Shown here: positions 5,436-6,129 of the stretch, piece by piece | Numbering within the stretch: position 1 is the stretch's first letter | Layout of the letters: each line of letters begins with the position of its first letter | Source of the DNA: Gammaproteobacteria bacterium | GTDB lineage: Bacteria; Pseudomonadota; Gammaproteobacteria; Steroidobacterales; SZUA-146 | Reading direction: 5' to 3' | Length of the DNA stretch: 6,129 nt | Assembly (NCBI GenBank): GCA_003228965.1 | Contig: QIGP01000373.1 | Location: 1-6,129, forward strand | The notes under the pieces: model-generated | What the model was told of the DNA's origin: nothing | The model's input: only the letters and a program-made list of their open reading frames with translations | Databases searched by the model: none | Position numbers and translations under genes: made by a program

Positions 5436-6129
5436 TATTGGGTGTCCTTGGGTAGGGAATGGCGTCGCGAATGTTTTCCATGCCGGTTACGTACAGTACC
5501 AGACGTTCGAAACCCGCACCAAAACCGGCATGGGGAACCGTGCCGTAACGACGTAAATCGCGGTACCACCAGAGATCTTCGGACAAGCCCAGTGCCTGCA
5601 GTTTGCCGTCGATGACGTCGAAGCGCTCTTCGCGTTGAGCCCCACCGATAATTTCACCGATGCCAGGTACCAATACGTCCATGGCTGCGACGGTTTTTTC
5701 GTCGTCGTTTTGGCGCATGTAAAACGCCTTGATCTGTTTAGGGTAGTTAATCACGATGACCGGACCACCCACGTGCTCCTCGGTGAGGAAACGCTCGTGC
5801 TCTGACTGGAGGTCGAGACCCCATTTGACCGGGTACTCAAATTTCTTGTTCGACTTGATCAAGATATCGACAGCATCGGAGTAGTCCATGACAGTGAACG
5901 GTTTTTCAATCACGCTTTCCAGTCGCTCAATCGCTTGTTTGTCGACATGCTGATTAAAAAAGGCCATATCGTCGGGCGCCGCTTTCAACGTGGCCGCAAA
6001 CACGTATTTGAGAAAGTCTTCGGCAAGTTTTGCGTTGTCCATCAGGTCAGCGAACGCTATCTCGGGTTCGATCATCCAAAATTCGGCAAGGTGACGGCTC
6101 GTATTTGAGTTCTCGGCGCGGAAGGTAGG
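5422..6129 (-). CDS. asnS: Asparaginyl-tRNA synthetase, C-terminal half (partial)
   Basis: AsnRS charges tRNA-Asn with asparagine using ATP. It is a class IIb synthetase acting in the cytoplasm. The window holds the last 235 residues of about 465; the gene continues past the right edge, so its anticodon-binding domain and start are not visible. Visible residues 3-6 (FRAE) begin the class II motif 2 loop. [16 protein letters not shown] is typical of AsnRS rather than AspRS. Further on are SEHER (109-113), [14 protein letters not shown] (156-169), [14 protein letters not shown], and motif 3 GAGFERL (204-210, with the ATP-binding Arg). The tail [12 protein letters not shown] matches the usual C-terminus, so the end is intact. 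The in-frame ATG at 6075 is an internal methionine (FWMIEPE), not the start. A phosphatase-like lipoprotein gene overlaps its 3' end by 14 bases. Confidence 0.97.
   Translation of the reverse strand, partial: PTFRAENSNTSRHLAEFWMIEPEIAFADLMDNAKLAEDFLKYVFAATLKAAPDDMAFFNQHVDKQAIERLESVIEKPFTVMDYSDAVDILIKSNKKFEYPVKWGLDLQSEHERFLTEEHVGGPVIVINYPKQIKAFYMRQNDDEKTVAAMDVLVPGIGEIIGGAQREERFDVIDGKLQALGLSEDLWWYRDLRRYGTVPHAGFGAGFERLVLYVTGMENIRDAIPYPRTPNSANF
5445..5449 (-). promoter_or_regulatory. Ribosome binding site inside the asnS end, for the phosphatase-like gene
   Basis: On the minus strand AAGGA lies within the last codons of asnS, nine bases before the GTG at 5433-5435. It supports that start and translational coupling with asnS. 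Confidence 0.55.

Noticed and set aside
5193..5556. + strand ORFs of 73 and 78 codons across the phosphatase-like and asnS genes
   Set aside because: They are antisense to well-supported genes, and their products look random.
6073..6075. ATG at 6075 as the start of asnS
   Set aside because: The reading frame continues to the window edge with [18 protein letters not shown], conserved AsnRS sequence, so this Met is internal.

Overview
This 6.1 kb window is ordinary bacterial chromosome, most likely from a gammaproteobacterium. RdgC closely resembles the E. coli protein in length and motifs. The AsnRS C-terminal half follows the proteobacterial sequence closely, and the lipoprotein signals are Gram-negative in style. 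A marine, Cellvibrio-like lineage is a guess from the general flavour of the proteins, not a demonstrated placement. I see no tRNA, rRNA, CRISPR array, transposase or phage gene.

Left part (1-1779): a gene-free stretch leads into a small NlpC/P60 cell-wall hydrolase lipoprotein on the + strand. It converges, with only 16 bases between, on rdgC (- strand), which encodes the ring-shaped DNA-binding modulator of RecA. A 585-base gene-free interval (1780-2364) follows. It contains a near-perfect 18-bp inverted repeat.

Middle part (2365-4822, all + strand): a secreted START-domain protein, a small glycosyltransferase-like protein with a DxD motif, a glutathione S-transferase of the yeast Gtt1-like type, and a 70-codon ORF. 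That ORF overlaps the GST gene and begins like the Toprim domain of GyrB/ParE. The START gene is flanked by two related hairpin repeats (2101-2164 and 3048-3086) that look like members of one dispersed repeat family. The second spans the START stop codon. Spacing allows a loose operon from the START gene to the small ORF, although the hairpin and an 85-base gap before the GST gene could split it.

Right part (4806-6129, all - strand): the C-terminal half of asparaginyl-tRNA synthetase (asnS, running off the right edge). A lipoprotein of the protein-tyrosine-phosphatase-like superfamily overlaps its 3' end and probably shares its transcript. This lipoprotein meets the small Toprim-like ORF tail to tail with a 17-base overlap.

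Several start codons were set by Shine-Dalgarno position rather than longest ORF: TTG at 294, TTG at 3120, GTG on the minus strand at 5435, and ATG at 1779 and 2365. No complete novel system is evident. The points most worth a second look are the paired hairpin repeats, the miniature Toprim-like ORF and the asnS-linked phosphatase-like lipoprotein.
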